From positions 565,501 to 629,500 of the forward strand of contig CM065646.1 in assembly GCA_033220425.1 (NCBI GenBank): a DNA stretch of 64,000 nucleotides, given 5' to 3'. The translations under genes were made by a program, and so were the position numbers. Below, piece after piece: positions 11,084 through 23,817 of the stretch; the stretch's first letter is position 1, and each line of letters opens with the position of its first letter. The stretch is from Lepraria neglecta. Lineage: Eukaryota; Ascomycota; Lecanoromycetes; Lecanorales; Stereocaulaceae. The notes under the pieces were generated by a model. The model saw only the letters and a list, made by a program, of their open reading frames with translations, had not been told where the DNA came from and searched no databases.

Positions 11084-13383
11084 ATGGGACGAAATCGATT
11101 CCCAAGGCAATCCTTGGGAGCTCTGTACTCCCGCATCAAGCAGGTCAGTCTACTCGCTGTCACCTCCACCTCACTACTGACAGGATTTTCTACCAGGCGC
11201 GCATCTTGATGGTCGGTGCTGGAGGAATTGGCTGTGAGCTTCTGAAGAACCTCGTCCTCACTGGCTTCGGCGAGATCCACATCGTCGACCTAGACACAAT
11301 TGATCTCAGCAACCTCAATCGCCAATTCCTCTTCCGTCAAGAGCATATCAAGAAGTCAAAAGCTTTGGTGGGCGATCACATTCCAGCGTTGAGGACAACA
11401 TTATTCATACTTCGTTTCAGGTTGCGAAAGAGAGTGCGGCGAAGTTCAACCCTCACATCAAGCTCGAGGCGCATCATGCCAACATCAAAGATCCTCAATT
11501 CAATATCGAATGGTTTCAGGGCTTCAATATCGTTTTCAATGCGTTGGACAACCTAGACGCACGGCGCCATGTTAATAAGATGTGCCTGGCTGCAGATGTG
11601 CCTCTTATCGAGAGTGGCACAACGGGCTTCAATGGGCAGGTGCAGGTCATCGTCAAAGTGAGCTCTCCAATATCTTCCTCTTCCGACTCAAACGCTTACA
11701 AGGTCAGGGGAAAACGGAATGTTATGATTGCAATACGAAAGAGACGCCGAAAACCTTCCCTGTTTGCACCATCAGAAGCACACCTAGCCAACCAATACAT
11801 TGTATAGTGTGGGCGAAGAGCTACCTGTTCACGTACGTACCACCTTGCGCCTGGAAACGATCAACGCTGACGATCCACAAGTGAGATGTTCGGGACGAGC
11901 GAAGACGAGGCGCCTGAGTTCGATCACTCGGAAGACACAGAAAATGGTGAGCCGACACCGAGGCATGCCTAACGCTATGGCTCACATCTTCACAGCGAAA
12001 GAGATAAAGAGCCTTCGAAAGGAGTCGCAAGCACTGAACAGCATACGGCAATCTATGGGCTCAGATGATTTCGCTCGCAAAGTCTTCGACAAGGTCTTCA
12101 AGGACGACGTCAATCGATTACGGAGTATGGAGGACATGTGGAAGATAAGAAAGCCTCCTACAGCTCTGGACTTCGACGGACTGTCGAAAGCAGCCGAGGG
12201 AATCAGCACATCAATGGCTCAGCAAGACCAGACAGTATGGACAGAGGCAGAGAATTTTGCAGTCTTCTGCGATAGGTAGGGACCGGAGCTGCTACAGCCT
12301 CTTCTATCAAGCTGACGTGATACAGCCTCAAGCGATTGAGCACTCGACTACAAAAAAAACAGGCGCAAGACACTGAAGCTGCCGCCCCTTCGGTGCTCAC
12401 ATTCGACAAAGATGACGAAGACACTCTGGACTTCGTTACAGCAAGTGCGAACCTTCGCTCCATTATATTCGGCATTGAAATGCGATCAAAATTTGTCATC
12501 AAGCGTAGGAGATCACTTGTTTCCGTTCCATAGGCTATTTGCTGACCGACCATAGAAATGGCTGGCAACATCATCCCCGCAATTGCAACGACCAACGCCA
12601 TGACGGCCGGCCTCTGCGTCTTACAGGCATTCAAAGTTATGCGAGAAGATCTCAACAGGGCAAAGATGGTACAAAAGCTCCGCTGGTCTACGTGGCAACA
12701 CTAACAAGAACCTAGGTGTTCCTTGAACGCTCAGGCGCAAGAGTGATTAACAGCGACACATTGAAGCCACCGAACCCTAATTGCAGCGTCTGCGGTATTA
12801 TGCAATCGAGGCTCATAGTTGATCCCACTCGCGCCACCCTTAACGATCTTGTCCAGGATGTGCTCAAGACTCAACTTGGCTATGGAGACGAGTTTAGCAT
12901 CAATAATGAGGTCGGTACGTTGTACGATCCAGACTTGGACGATAATCTGTCAAAGAAGTTCAGCGACCTGGGCGTGAAGGCAGACAGCTTCTTGACTGTC
13001 ATTGATGACGACGAAGAGAATCCGCGTGTCAACTTGTCATTATCAATATCTGAGAAGTAAGTTCGGATCTGAATCCATTTATATGTACATCGTCTGACCA
13101 TCACAGATCTTTACCCGAAGACTCCAAGCCTGTTCAAGTCCCTGATAAGCTCCACATTGCTCGCAAACCCAAGGTAGTCCCAGCTTCTACGACGAATGGA
13201 GACACAAATGGCCATGCAGAACCCACTGGCACAAAGAGAAAGCGAAGCCTAGAAGAGGATCCACTGCAAGAGCCGAAACGTGGCAAGATGCAAATGAACT
13301 TTAATACGGATGGCTTCCTAATCAACGACGTGGTCATTGCCGACGATTCCACCGATGGGGCCATAGTCATCGATGACGACTGA
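11084..13383 (+). CDS. UBA2: SUMO-activating enzyme subunit 2 (E1 catalytic subunit)
   Basis: Ten exons: 11084-11143, 11197-11367, 11421-11657, 11708-11832, 11882-11946, 11996-12275, 12326-12504, 12556-12668, 12716-13056, 13107-13383; 615 residues. Every join keeps frame and every intron is 47-53 nt. With AOS1 it adenylates SUMO and forms the thioester before passing it to UBC9. The nucleotide-binding [13 protein letters not shown], the [16 protein letters not shown] block, the zinc-ligand ECYDC and GCSVCG-like CSVCG pairs and the active-site region [13 protein letters not shown] are all present. The ubiquitin-fold part follows (about residues 445-525). The tail has a basic NLS ([10 protein letters not shown]) and ends in acidic residues with a SUMO-interaction-like VVIADDS and IVIDDD. 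Confidence 0.95.
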
Positions 13384-14103
13384 TCTCAAAACTTTCTATT
13401 CGACTTCATGATATTTACGGTCTTCAAAGCATTGCCAGTTATTCAGCCGATACTTTTTTGCATTCTGGACAATGATACCAAGGGCATAGGACAGGAGTAT
13501 ATGGAGGGGCTTTTGGCGCTCTTTATAGGAAAATATTGGGCTCACGGCCCGCAGATATTATGGCTTTTATTCGAGGACTTTGGGTCAAATTTGAGCCTCG
13601 AGCTGTACATACTTCTATTGCGGGCAGTGCACGAGCTAGTAAGCGTTGCAGGCTCGAATACCTAAGCTCAGCAGCCTTTCAGAGCAGCTCTTTAATGAAA
13701 ATTCTCTTATGGACTCGCTGGCGTTGTAAAATAGGGCGAGAACCACAGAGATCTGACTATGGATCGTTCTGAGTCGTACTTTATACTTGGTAGGAATACA
13801 TTTAACCGGTCTGCCATTATTATCTTGATCATGAAACGAATGTATACAGTAGGTGTCGTACTGATTTGGGCTTGAGGGGCGGGCGAAAATCGGAAATTCC
13901 AGCGGATTAGAAACGAGTACACCACGATGACAGACAAACCGATCTTTATTGGCGCTGGAACTTTCGCGACACGGCCCCGTCAATTTGCGCTTCACAGAGT
14001 ATAAAGCTTCTTTCTCCGTCTACTTTTACGGCGACTCCGCCAGCAATTTGAAGTCTGTTGTCCCCATCTCTCACATCTTCGAGTAACATTCGATGTCGAC
14101 GCA
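13384..14103. other. Intergenic: UBA2 3' flank and monooxygenase promoter
   Basis: No supported gene. A five-codon upstream frame (ATG at 14093, stop at 14108-14110) overlaps the monooxygenase start codon in another frame. Confidence 0.5.
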
Positions 14104-15822
14104 ATGGTGATGGAGGATGTCATAATCATCGGGGCGGGCTTGGCGGGCATAGGAATAGGCGTGCAGATGAAGCGACAGTACCCCGGCGTGACCTTTGAGA
14201 TATTTGAGAAGCTCGCCCACGTAGGCGGGACGTGGGCGCAGAACATCTATCCCAATCTGAGCTGTGATGTTGACTCCCAGGTATGAGCTATCCCGCCTAA
14301 CGCTGCGATTTTCGAGGGCGAGCGGAACTTTTTCTTGTTGCTAACCAAACTGGAGAGTAGTACTATTCCTACTCCTTTCATCTGAATCCGAACTGGACGG
14401 AAACATTCGCAAAGCAACCCGAAATTCTCGACTACATCGACAATGTCGTGGAGCATTTCCAACTCGATCCATACCTCAAACTCAACCAGGAATGCTTTAC
14501 TGCAAGCTGGTCGGATGAGAGCTCTACGTGGACCGTGCAATTTCGCGACCTGACCACAGGCAAAGAGTACACCCGGGAAAGCAGAGTGTTGATCACCGCC
14601 GTTGGCGTCCTCAACGTTCCGAAAGGCCGCGACGACGTTCCAATATTGAGTGGCTTTGAAGGAGACGTCATACATACTTCAAACTGGCGAGATACTGATT
14701 GGCAAGGCAAGAACGTGCTGGTGCTCGGAAACGGCTGCTCTGCGAATCAGGTCGTCCCTTGGCTACTTGATGAGGGACGTGTCAAGAAGCTTGTACAGGT
14801 TGTTCGTAGCGAGCAATGGGTTGCACCAAAGGTGAACTCTCGACACAGCGACGTATTTAAATGGTTTGTGACCCTTTCCACGTCTCAGTCGCCCCCTCTT
14901 CTAACAACGACAGGGTACTCCGCAATGTTCCCCTCGCGGCTAGAGCATATCGTCTTTGGAAAGCTTTCCAGATGGACATAGACCTACCCGCGTACAAGAA
15001 ATCTAGTTCTGGCGCAGCTCAACGCAAACATCTCGAAGATGCGATAAAAGACTATATGGCCAATACTGCAGCGAAAAAATACCATGATATTCTGATTCCC
15101 AAATACCCATTCGGGGCGAAGCGACCTGTTATGGATCACGGTTACTTGCAGGCAACCAACCTCGACAACTTCGAGCTCATCAAGGGCGACGGTATTAGCG
15201 CGGTAGAAAACGACGGACATAGCATCATCGACACACAGGGCGGACACCACGATGTTGACACCATCATCCTTGCAAACGGTTTCAAGACGCAGGAGCTTCT
15301 AACGCCGATGCGAATCTTTGGGAAGGACGGGCGAGATTTGCGCCAGCAGTGGAGCGAATTGGGAGGCGCGAGAGCTTACATGGGGTATGTTTGCGTCCAT
15401 CGTGTTTGTCCGCTATATGTCACCCTTTTGACACAATTTATAGGGTTGCCGTCTCCGGATTCCCAAACCTCTTCGTTCTGACGGGACCCAACACTTTACC
15501 GAATGGCAACTCGACCCTTCATGGCATCGAGTGCTCAGTGGTATATATCCTTCGGGTTCTGAAACCCCTTCTCGGCGGGAAGAGCCCCCAATCATCGACA
15601 GTCATGGTTAAGGCTGCGGCAGAAGATGCCTACAATGAAAAGCTTCAACACTGGATGCAAGATTTTGTATATAGCACGGATGTTGACACCTACTTTATCA
15701 ACAAGCAGTCTGGGCGCAATACGTTGGTCTGGCCGGGTAGCCAGTTCAGCTTCTACTGGGGTCGGTGCATTCAAGGAGTTAAATGGGCCGACTATGAAGT
15801 GGGCAGGGCCAAGAGAAGCTAG
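14104..15822 (+). CDS. Class B flavin monooxygenase (Baeyer-Villiger/FMO type)
   Basis: Exons 14104-14280, 14361-14863, 14914-15384, 15444-15822; 509 residues. It uses NADPH and FAD to insert oxygen into an organic substrate, forming esters or lactones, or N/S-oxides. Visible motifs: the FAD Rossmann loop VIIIGAGLAGIGIG at the N-terminus, GGTWAQNIYPNLSCDV, the class B fingerprint FEGDVIHTSNW (F-x-G-x3-H-x3-W), and the NADPH loop VLVLGNGCSANQ. FPNLFVLTGPNT is the conserved C-terminal block. The substrate cannot be read from sequence. The gene converges on the arsenite methyltransferase with only 73 bp between stops; whether they share a role is unknown. Confidence 0.9.
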
Positions 15823-15895
15823 GTGGAGAGAGCGTATAGCTTGACAACTCTGTAATTCAAATCTATGCAATGACCGGAGATTCGCTGCTTATATT

Positions 15896-16967
15896 TCAAC
15901 ATGCTCCCGATTTGCAACCGCAGCATGATGTCCTGGAATTCTCAATCGGTACGGCTGCTTTTTCCACCGTGACCGTTGTCTCGTCCTCTTTCTTCCCCTT
16001 CAACGCATAGATCTGGAAGCTCCCAATCCACTCGTTGATATCATAATCTAGCTCCTTCCTCCCCGAGGCCGTGACCTGCTCCTTCCCCCCACATGCACCG
16101 CCGGCACAGCACGGCGTCACGCTCTTCGCGGCCTCCCCGTCCTTGTACAGTTCTAAATTCTTGTTTGTGTCCATGAGCAGGATATCTGAAAACCCGGCCT
16201 GCTGTAAGTATTTCTGCATTACGGCTGTCTCGACGGCACCGGACACACAGCCAGCCTGCAGCGCCGGATCATCGATCATCTCCTGCGGCAGCGGCTTGTA
16301 GGCCAAGAAGTCTGACACGACGACATAGCCATTGGGCTTCAGCACGCGGTGGATCTCGGCGAAAACGCGCTGCTTCTCGGCGGCCGGTACGAGGTTCAGC
16401 ACGCAATTGCTCATCACGCAGTCAATCGAAGCGTCGTCGACGGGCAGCTGCGAGATGCGCGAGTAGCAGAAGGTGACGTTGGAGTAGCCGCCGCTCGCGG
16501 CATTACGCCGCGCCAGCTCAACCATTTTCTGCAACGTGAGGTCATTAACTTTCAGCGGGGATGGGGGTTGTGGCCCCTAGAGGCAGACAAGCGTACTTCG
16601 GTCATGTCGATGCCCGTTACTTTGCCTGTTGGACCGACCTTCTTGGCGGCTAGGAAGCAGTCGAAACCGCCGCCGCTGCCCAAATCGAGCACTGTTTCGC
16701 CCTAGCATCGTCTAGATTTAGCGGCTGCGACTGACGGATTGAGAAGCGTGGACGAGGCGTTACCTCGGAGAGGCTGGCGATCAGCAACGGATTGCCGCAA
16801 CCCTCGCCGATGTTCGCCGCCTCAGGCACGGCTGAGGCTTCGACGGGATCATAGCCCAGAGCAGCGGTGATGCGGGTCCGGAGGCGATTGGAGATCTGGT
16901 TTGAAGCTCTGAAGCCGTAACTGCTTTCAACGGTTGCGTAAGCGGTTTCTGTTGCTACAGTGGACAT
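15896..16967 (-). CDS. arsM: Arsenite S-adenosylmethionine methyltransferase
   Basis: Exons 16967-16764, 16701-16597, 16528-15896; 313 residues. It methylates trivalent arsenic using SAM, giving volatile or less toxic species. The SAM site [16 protein letters not shown] and [10 protein letters not shown] spans exon 2. Conserved cysteines appear in [16 protein letters not shown] and AGCVSGA, the pattern expected for As(III) ligation. The C-terminus has extra Cys pairs ([11 protein letters not shown] and [10 protein letters not shown]), typical of fungal and algal forms. The length fits the family. Cytosolic, with no targeting signal seen. The upstream region (16968 onward) would carry its promoter. 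Confidence 0.92.
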
Positions 16968-19016
16968 GTTGACTGATATCGGGAGTGGTGAATCGTAGGA
17001 AGTTGAATTGATCTGACAAACGCAATTTCGCTAGTCAGCGTATGTTTCATTGAATTTGCTGGGTATGACTTATTCGAAGGACGGCTATTAATTTATGGTG
17101 GCTTATCCCCAAACGATCCCACCCGGCTTCTCCCCAGCCGCGGGAAGGTAGAGCGTATTATCCATCCCAGTCAGCGTATTCCTTCCCACCCGACCAAGAT
17201 AAGAGTCTTTAAACACGTGTTCCCATCCTCTTTCAGTATGGAACTAGCCAGTCCTATGTGCCACTAGGTTCAAATTTCATGACTGGCTTGGCTTGCTCAT
17301 GACATGTTTTTGATGAATTACGTCTTACTGTATCTGGAGTGAGCTTAGGAAAACAAATCACGGCATGGAGTGTAAATTGTTGAACAGCTCCATAGAAGAT
17401 GAAGGTGAACATGTTCAGCCGCTTCCTATATAAGGCAGTCTCCAGGCACTGGTCGATTCATAGACGACTGAATTGGCTATAACCATGTTGGTGTCATGCC
17501 TTCATTAGTGATCAACACAACTTTTTTCTGCCACACTTTCTCTTGGTATTCGTCCATCAAATGGACGTGTTCCTCCTCGGCATCAACTCCACCCTTTGAT
17601 ACCATCCATAAGCGTCAGGCTCTTTATATATAAATAGGCTACCACTGAATAGATTGAAGGGGTAGCGATTAGTCTTGACAGTCACCGGCAATAATAGAGC
17701 CCCTCTTCAGATATATCTGCCCAAGCTCCGCCCACGCTGCTAGTTGGCCACGCCGCTGCGGACCACCCTTATACTGTGTCCGGAGGTGGTAGAAATAACA
17801 GACCCGCCTACGGGGCGGGGTACTATAGGGTTTTGCCGTCTTTGGTTAGCACTCCCTACTGCGTGCTGCGCCCCTGCACTGCCCCGCGGGAGCTCATCTC
17901 GGCTCAGGCACGGCTCAGGAACGGCTCATGGCCGCTCACCCCGGCTCACCTTAAAGCAGCCGCTGCTCACCTTCGAGGCTAGAAGCGGAAGGGGGAAAAA
18001 TGTTTCGTGATCATGTCTAGATGGGTAGATAAGCAAAGCACCGTGTAGAGTGGGGCTGAAAAAGTACGGAACCTACTTCCGCACCTAGCTCATTTTTGGC
18101 TGGAGCCGAGTGCCACAACTAATGGGAGACTGTTCAACGACTTTTCTTGATCATTGCGCCTTAACTTCGCTGTCTAGAGGTTGGGGTGAAGGAGCACAAA
18201 GTAAGCTCCGACAGTGTATTCAGCATGTTTTGAACAGCGATGGGGGCTAGAGAAGCCGCACGTCACAGATAGGAGTCCCACGCGGACTTTGCAGCAAAGT
18301 AGGAAATGATGGTGCATTTTTGCCCATACCCTCTATGATATGACAAAACCCCTTGCATTACGTGGGGTCCGTGTTTCTTAAAATGGTTAGATGTTTTCTG
18401 TGCCAATTAGGGGATACGGACGTGAAGAGGGTGGAGCTGAGGCACATGCGGTAAGTTCATCGGTATCTCAGGGGCTAAGCAGAAGAACTGCAAGTATTCG
18501 CAAAGCTACATACGACCTTTCAGCTGGGTCTCAAAGTTACTGGCTCGATCAGTGTAGCGATTTGTATGACACGCATGAGGATTTCCGGGACGTTTTCGTG
18601 CGATGGCGAAGAATTGTGCGTGTTCTCCGGCAACTGTGCGTGCGGCTGGCGTGCATACGACTTGTATCAATTCCTGTGATCGCCACAGTAGTAACGAGAA
18701 TTCCTAGCAGGATATCTGACTATCTAGTTTCCTATAGGTGTGTGGGGTGAGAGCTGTATCACTGTGCCTCCCGAATACCTGTGTGTGGAATCCGAATTTG
18801 GCAGAGAAATCTCTTCTGATGCATATCTCTGGTCCTGACGGCTTCATAAAGGACGCTTTATCAGCCAAGTTGGGGGGAATTTAGAATCCAGCGGATCCCT
18901 TGGTGTTTCCCAGAGGTTTCCTCTACTGTTACTTCGGTTTCAAGTCATCAATCCATGATACCCACCTTCCCATTTAATGCCGTCCCCTATCCAGTTCCTC
19001 ACTTCTCTCCCTGGCC
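16968..19016. other. Two-kilobase intergenic region
   Basis: No supported gene. It contains a locally GC-rich patch (about 17,740-17,960) with CGGCTCA repeats, listed separately. The frame at 18391-18750 has no motif or splice support. The right end is the promoter of the GPI-anchored protein gene. Confidence 0.5.
17900..17948. repeat. Degenerate CGGCTCA repeats in a GC-rich island
   Basis: The word CGGCTCA occurs at about 17900, 17911, 17922 and 17942, spaced roughly 11-20 bp, inside a GC-rich patch that differs from the surrounding AT-richer DNA. It may be a remnant of a mobile element or a local slippage expansion; no terminal repeats were found. Confidence 0.4.
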
Positions 19017-22000
19017 ATGAGAAGGATGAAATGCTTGCTCAAGCTTGTGCTGCTACTTCAACTCATAAATGTTCAACCGAGTACGTCTTACAAGCCACTG
19101 CAGGTCTCTCAATCAGTACTTGGACAAGACTCGGAGCTTCATGCCACGCCTCCACTAAGATCAGCAAGAATTAATTCCACAAAACATGCTTATAACACAT
19201 CGTTGACTTCGTCATTCGCTGCTAAAGTCGGAATTACATCTTCCGGCCAGGTCGACACCAACAGCCCATCTCACGCAGGACCAAGCAACCCGCATATACC
19301 AGCAAGGCCTTCAGGGCATGGACCTCTCCAAAATACGTCCAACAGCATCTATGGGACGGGCAAAGAACAGTTACCAGCTGATATTGCCAACGATTGTTTG
19401 CTATGGGACAGTTCTTGCTCTGGGAATAGAACAGCAGCGATCACTGACTTCTTCGAAACCGGGCAATACGCTCTTCAAATGAGCCCATGCTTTTTCAACC
19501 AGACACGAGATAACCAGACGTTGAATTGCAGTCCCAATGTCTTAAAAGAAGCTGAAAAAATAAAGGATTGGATGAGGTCACCACAGTGCATGGCTAGCCA
19601 GACGAAATATGGCAACGTAATAGATGAACCTCCTTGTTGTGGATCATGCTTTCTAGGCGCTCAAAACGTCGACGTCTACTATTGGCCTGAGCCTGATGCA
19701 AACACCTCATGTTTGAGCCTTGTTGGTAACAGTGTCCATCCCATTGACTATGGTGCTACTACAGCTTCATCGGTGGACTACTGGTGGAACGGTTCTGCTA
19801 CAGAATCGTCGTGGATCTACTGGGGCTGTACGACCTCCGACTCGGCCAGCGCACTAAACACTATAACTACGGCTACCATTACCTACATCAATTATATTCC
19901 ATACAAACGGTATCTGTACAATCCCTGGGCGTCACAACCATGTACCGGAGATACTTCAACTACTTCGAACTCGAGTCGAATGATCGGACCTCACGATATG
20001 CAAGCATCAATCTATGCGCATGGTCACTCTTTGATCCTTCCTACTACTGTTCCCAAGGATGGCCTTCCAGTCAGTACTGTAGTGTCAGGGACTTTCACGT
20101 TGTAAGTCATCTGGCCCGGGTCCATTTGAGCTACGCATCAACTAAAGCCCCCGCCAGTACTTCCCCTTCCATTTATGCTCATTTCACAGGCCTCAATTTC
20201 CTCGACAATTGCGGAAGCACCATTTTGTCTCCAACAATGCTCTCGTTGTCCCCAGGTGAACTGTCCACCTTTGGAGGACAACCCCTAGCACTCCAGCTTG
20301 AGGCCATACCAATGTCCTTCAACTTCGCAGACCTGCCTTGTCCACCGCAATCCGTGATGGTAAGAACTAACCCACGACTCGCCATGCATCAATCTGATGA
20401 GCTGACATCGCTCTAGGAAGCCAATTGGTATAAACCCGCCCCGAGTGAGCCTTACCGTCCGATTATAGCCCCTCCCGCTCAGATTAACAACATCAGGCCC
20501 TGGTTCTCACTTTGTACAAAGATGTTTTTCTCGGGGTTTGATCCACCTAGTGCTCTGAGGCCAGCATCAGTGATGGTTCCAGATGTCACCTCCACCGACC
20601 CTACAGCTCCATCCGTAGCACCCGTACCTAGTCCCACTGTCGATCATGGAGCGGCAAAGGCCACGACCGGCTCAGAAACTACTGCTGCACCTCCCAAGGT
20701 TCCATTAGTCTCCCAGCCTGAAGAAACGGCAAGCCCTGCAGCACATCCCGCGCAAAACGGTCCCGGCCTTAGACCAGCGCAAGCGAACGATGATCCAGGG
20801 CGTGGCCTTGGGCAGTCCGGCAATAATCCCGAGCAAGAGAGTGGTGTAGAAGGAGACACTGGTCAAGATGCTGTATCAAACTACCCCAGCGATCCACAGC
20901 AACCCTCAAAGACTTCCAACCAAGAGAGCGGTGCCGATGGTGGCACTGGTCAGAACACTGTCCCTGGAAACATGAACGGGGTAGCTGCAAACGGCGGTGA
21001 TCCTGGACACGGACAGGGTCAAGAGGACCCCCATGAGCCTATGCTAAACGATGGGCAAGAGAGGGCAGCCAGTTTTCACAATAATCCACCACCGGGAGGA
21101 AAGCCGGACTCAGCGGACAGTACAAATCCAGGCACTACTTCAGAACCAAATAATGGCTTTCCAAGGGGCCCTGGGTCCCCAAAAAATTTACAGAATTCCA
21201 ACAACGATCCTTCGATGGCCACGATGCTAGTCGCCGGCTCCACTCTCACGCCTGGTGGTAATCCCGTCTATCTGTCCGGAACGCTTGTCTCCCTCGACAG
21301 TTCCTCACACTTGCAGATCGGCTCTTCGACAATCAATCTAGGCAACAATGGTGCATCACCCGCTCAATCAGTCTTTACCGTAGCAGACCACACTTTCACT
21401 GCCGAACCCACAAGCTTTGCTATTGCCGGGACTCCACTTATGCCAGGTGGATCAGCCATTACGATTTCAGGTACCCCGATTAGCTTAGCTCCTGGAGGTA
21501 CGCTAGGTATTGGAAGTAAAACCATCGCTTTACAGCCTCAGTCCGTCTTCCAAGTCGCTGGTCAGACTGTCACTGCAGATCCAAGTGGATTTGCAGTCGG
21601 CGGTCATACTGTAGTTGCTGGCTCTCCGGGCGTCTACGTCGATGGTTCGAAAGTCAGCCCCGACGGCGTACCTGTGAATATCCACGGAGGGGCTATGATA
21701 GATTACGGCAACAGCATCGCGTTTGGTAATGAGATCCTTCACTTTCCCTCTCCAACACCGAGTCCTACAATGATCGATGGATTCACGATAACAGATCTTC
21801 CTAATGGTGTGTTAATTGACAACGCCATCATTACTCCAGGCGCTGCACCCCTGACACTTTCCGGCCAACCGATCTCTCTCGATACATCCGGTTTTATACA
21901 TATCGGAAGCGCCTCTTACCGCCTCACAAATTCGACGCTCAACCCGATAACATTAACCGATGGTGCTATTGCGACTCCACTACCAGACGGGGTTTCTGTC

Positions 22001-22438
22001 CAGGGAACTGTTTTATATGCAGGAGCACCACCAGTCACTATCGCAGGTACTGTTATGTCTTTGGATACCTCAAGTAATCTCATCGTCGGCTATACAGCTC
22101 AACCTCTGCCCACCGTTAGTCCTTACCCTCTGCACGCAAACCAATTGACGATGACTGACGATGATTTTATTCAGTCATTTCCGAATGCCATTTCTGGTGA
22201 AAGCGCTAGTCAGACGAGCGGCTCTAGCGTGGGTTTAGATGGGCCTATAGTGGGAGGATTTGGGTCTACACCATCGCTATCGCCAAGCGCTAGCTCAGTG
22301 AATGGTTCAGGAAACAATTCTTCGAATCCCAGTGTGCAGGTCTTCGAAGGTCAAGTAAAGGGTCTCAGAACTATCATGCCGGAGACCATACCGTTTCTAT
22401 TGCTGGCTGTAATGGTAATATTTTGGGTTGTATCATGA
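19017..22438 (+). CDS. Large secreted GPI-anchored repeat protein
   Basis: Exons 19017-20101, 20158-20359, 20417-22438; 1102 residues. Signal peptide MRRMKCLLKLVLLLQLINV. The N-terminal domain is Cys- and Trp-rich with many N-glycosylation sequons (CLLWDSSCSGNRTAA; EPPCCGSCFLGAQNV), a pattern I know from wall or surface proteins of Pezizomycotina without known function. The middle (about residues 460-700) is Pro/Gly/Ser/Asn-rich and disordered. About five beta-type repeats follow, with units such as GSTLTPGGNPVYLSGT and GTPLMPGGSAITISGT. The last residues (TIPFLLLAVMVIFWVVS) after a small-residue stretch look like a GPI-attachment signal. It is inferred to sit at the plasma membrane or cell wall. 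Confidence 0.8.
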
Positions 22439-22595
22439 AGCAACAGGCTTGATAGACACTTCGGTGATAAAGAACGCCAGTAATTGATGAATAAAGGGGT
22501 GTGATATGCCAACTTCTTAACCCGTCATCTTGCCCATGCAACACCTTTGACGCTCTTCGAATTTCAACCCTCTGGCCATCAGCTTCAGACGGCGT

Positions 22596-23181
22596 TCAGG
22601 GGTCATTCAACCCTTCCGCCACAAGAGCATCGAACCTACAATTTGCCCAATGATCTAGCTAATCTAAAAGCCTCTGACTAATGAAGCCGGTGTGTCTTCT
22701 CGCGCACGTAAATCCAAGGGCATCAGGACGTCTAATGCCAAATAATTTCATGACTATTGAATGAAAATCCTTGTTAGTGTTCTAGTCAGCAGTCAGTAAG
22801 ATATGAGCTTACTATGTGCAGCAACGTAAGTCACGCTGGCCTCTCCGCCCACGACTAGTACGCCTTTTACGCCTCTGATGATGCGCTTAATGATCTTGCC
22901 GATAGCATGGAAGCCCCATAGAAGATTTCGCTCTCCAGTCGGAGTTTTGGGCTCGACAACTTCGATCCTTTCGATCCCGTTATCTCTCCGCCGCATGACA
23001 GCTTCTCCATCAGCGTTAGATCGAACGATATGAATGTTGAAGTCAATATTTTCTGCGCGGAGGTTGTTTAAATGGAAGGCCGAATCATTATTAAGATAGA
23101 ACGACCAGCCAGCTGTCTTCTATTAAAGTGTCATTTGTGTGCTGACTCTCCAAGCCCGAGATTAGGAACGATTTGATTCAT
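22596..23181 (-). pseudogene. DSP-like pseudophosphatase relative, copy 1 (broken)
   Basis: Minus strand. A family-like start MNQIVPNLGLG lies at 23181, then a splice to the main exon (about 23119-22813) and a last exon 22753-22596. The main exon reads as a DSP core: FYLNNDSAFHLNNL, ENIDFNIHIV, then a helix before the signature region VLVVGGEASVTY. There the HCxxGxxR residues are replaced (Cys position Gly, Arg position Thr). The intron after AAH is in the same place (phase 1, before xMK) as in copies 4 and 6. A TAG at 22659-22661 interrupts a C-terminal block whose downstream frame (LDHWANCRFDAL) aligns with QLKVWQRCGFN of copy 6. The first splice also does not keep frame. Confidence 0.55.
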
Positions 23182-23817
23182 TTTATTGATCAGACAGTAG
23201 TTCAATACCAATACAGCCTCTCTCGAATTGTGATGGGGCGCCGATTTGTAAAAGGAAGAAGTGCAAGTTTGCTAATAAGGTCTTAAAGCGAGGGAAAGAC
23301 GTCTCCGATATTTGGTTGATGCACTGGCATTCAACCCGAAAAAGGAGCCTTGGTCGGAACGTCCTCCATGAACTGCCTAATATGATTGGATTCAGGTGAT
23401 CATACAACGTTTGTTCAGGCACTATTCAACGATAACACAAAAGGAGTTCTTCCGACATTAGGCATCTTGAAAGCACAGAAAGGCCTTGCCAAACGATCGC
23501 TTGAAAGCTCAGCACACTGTGTATTTGCCATTCATAGACTATACGGCTAGCGGTTCAGGTATAATGTTCGGCCTTCGGCATGAGTATCACAAGAACGTCA
23601 GACTTCCTGTTTGGTACTCTCATGCAAAATCCTACAGACTGAACAGAGGTCTATGTTTGCGGTTTGTCCAATTGAGGCAAAAGTTGAAAATAGTAGGGAA
23701 GGCATAGAGAGTGTCTTGTAAAATTTTGGTGTTGGCTGTGAGAGGGATTTCGTGCTATGAGTAGGAATCCACGGTGGGTGGTACTATTGTATTGGTCCGA
23801 TAGTAAGCTGCAGAGCG

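Noticed and set aside
17740-18010. GC-rich patch as an rRNA or tRNA gene
   Set aside because: No tRNA cloverleaf, A/B box or rRNA core sequence could be found.
23183-23422. Minus-strand 79-codon frame just upstream of DSP-like copy 1 as a further copy
   Set aside because: It has helical stretches but no start, loop or C-terminal block of the family; the likeness was too weak.
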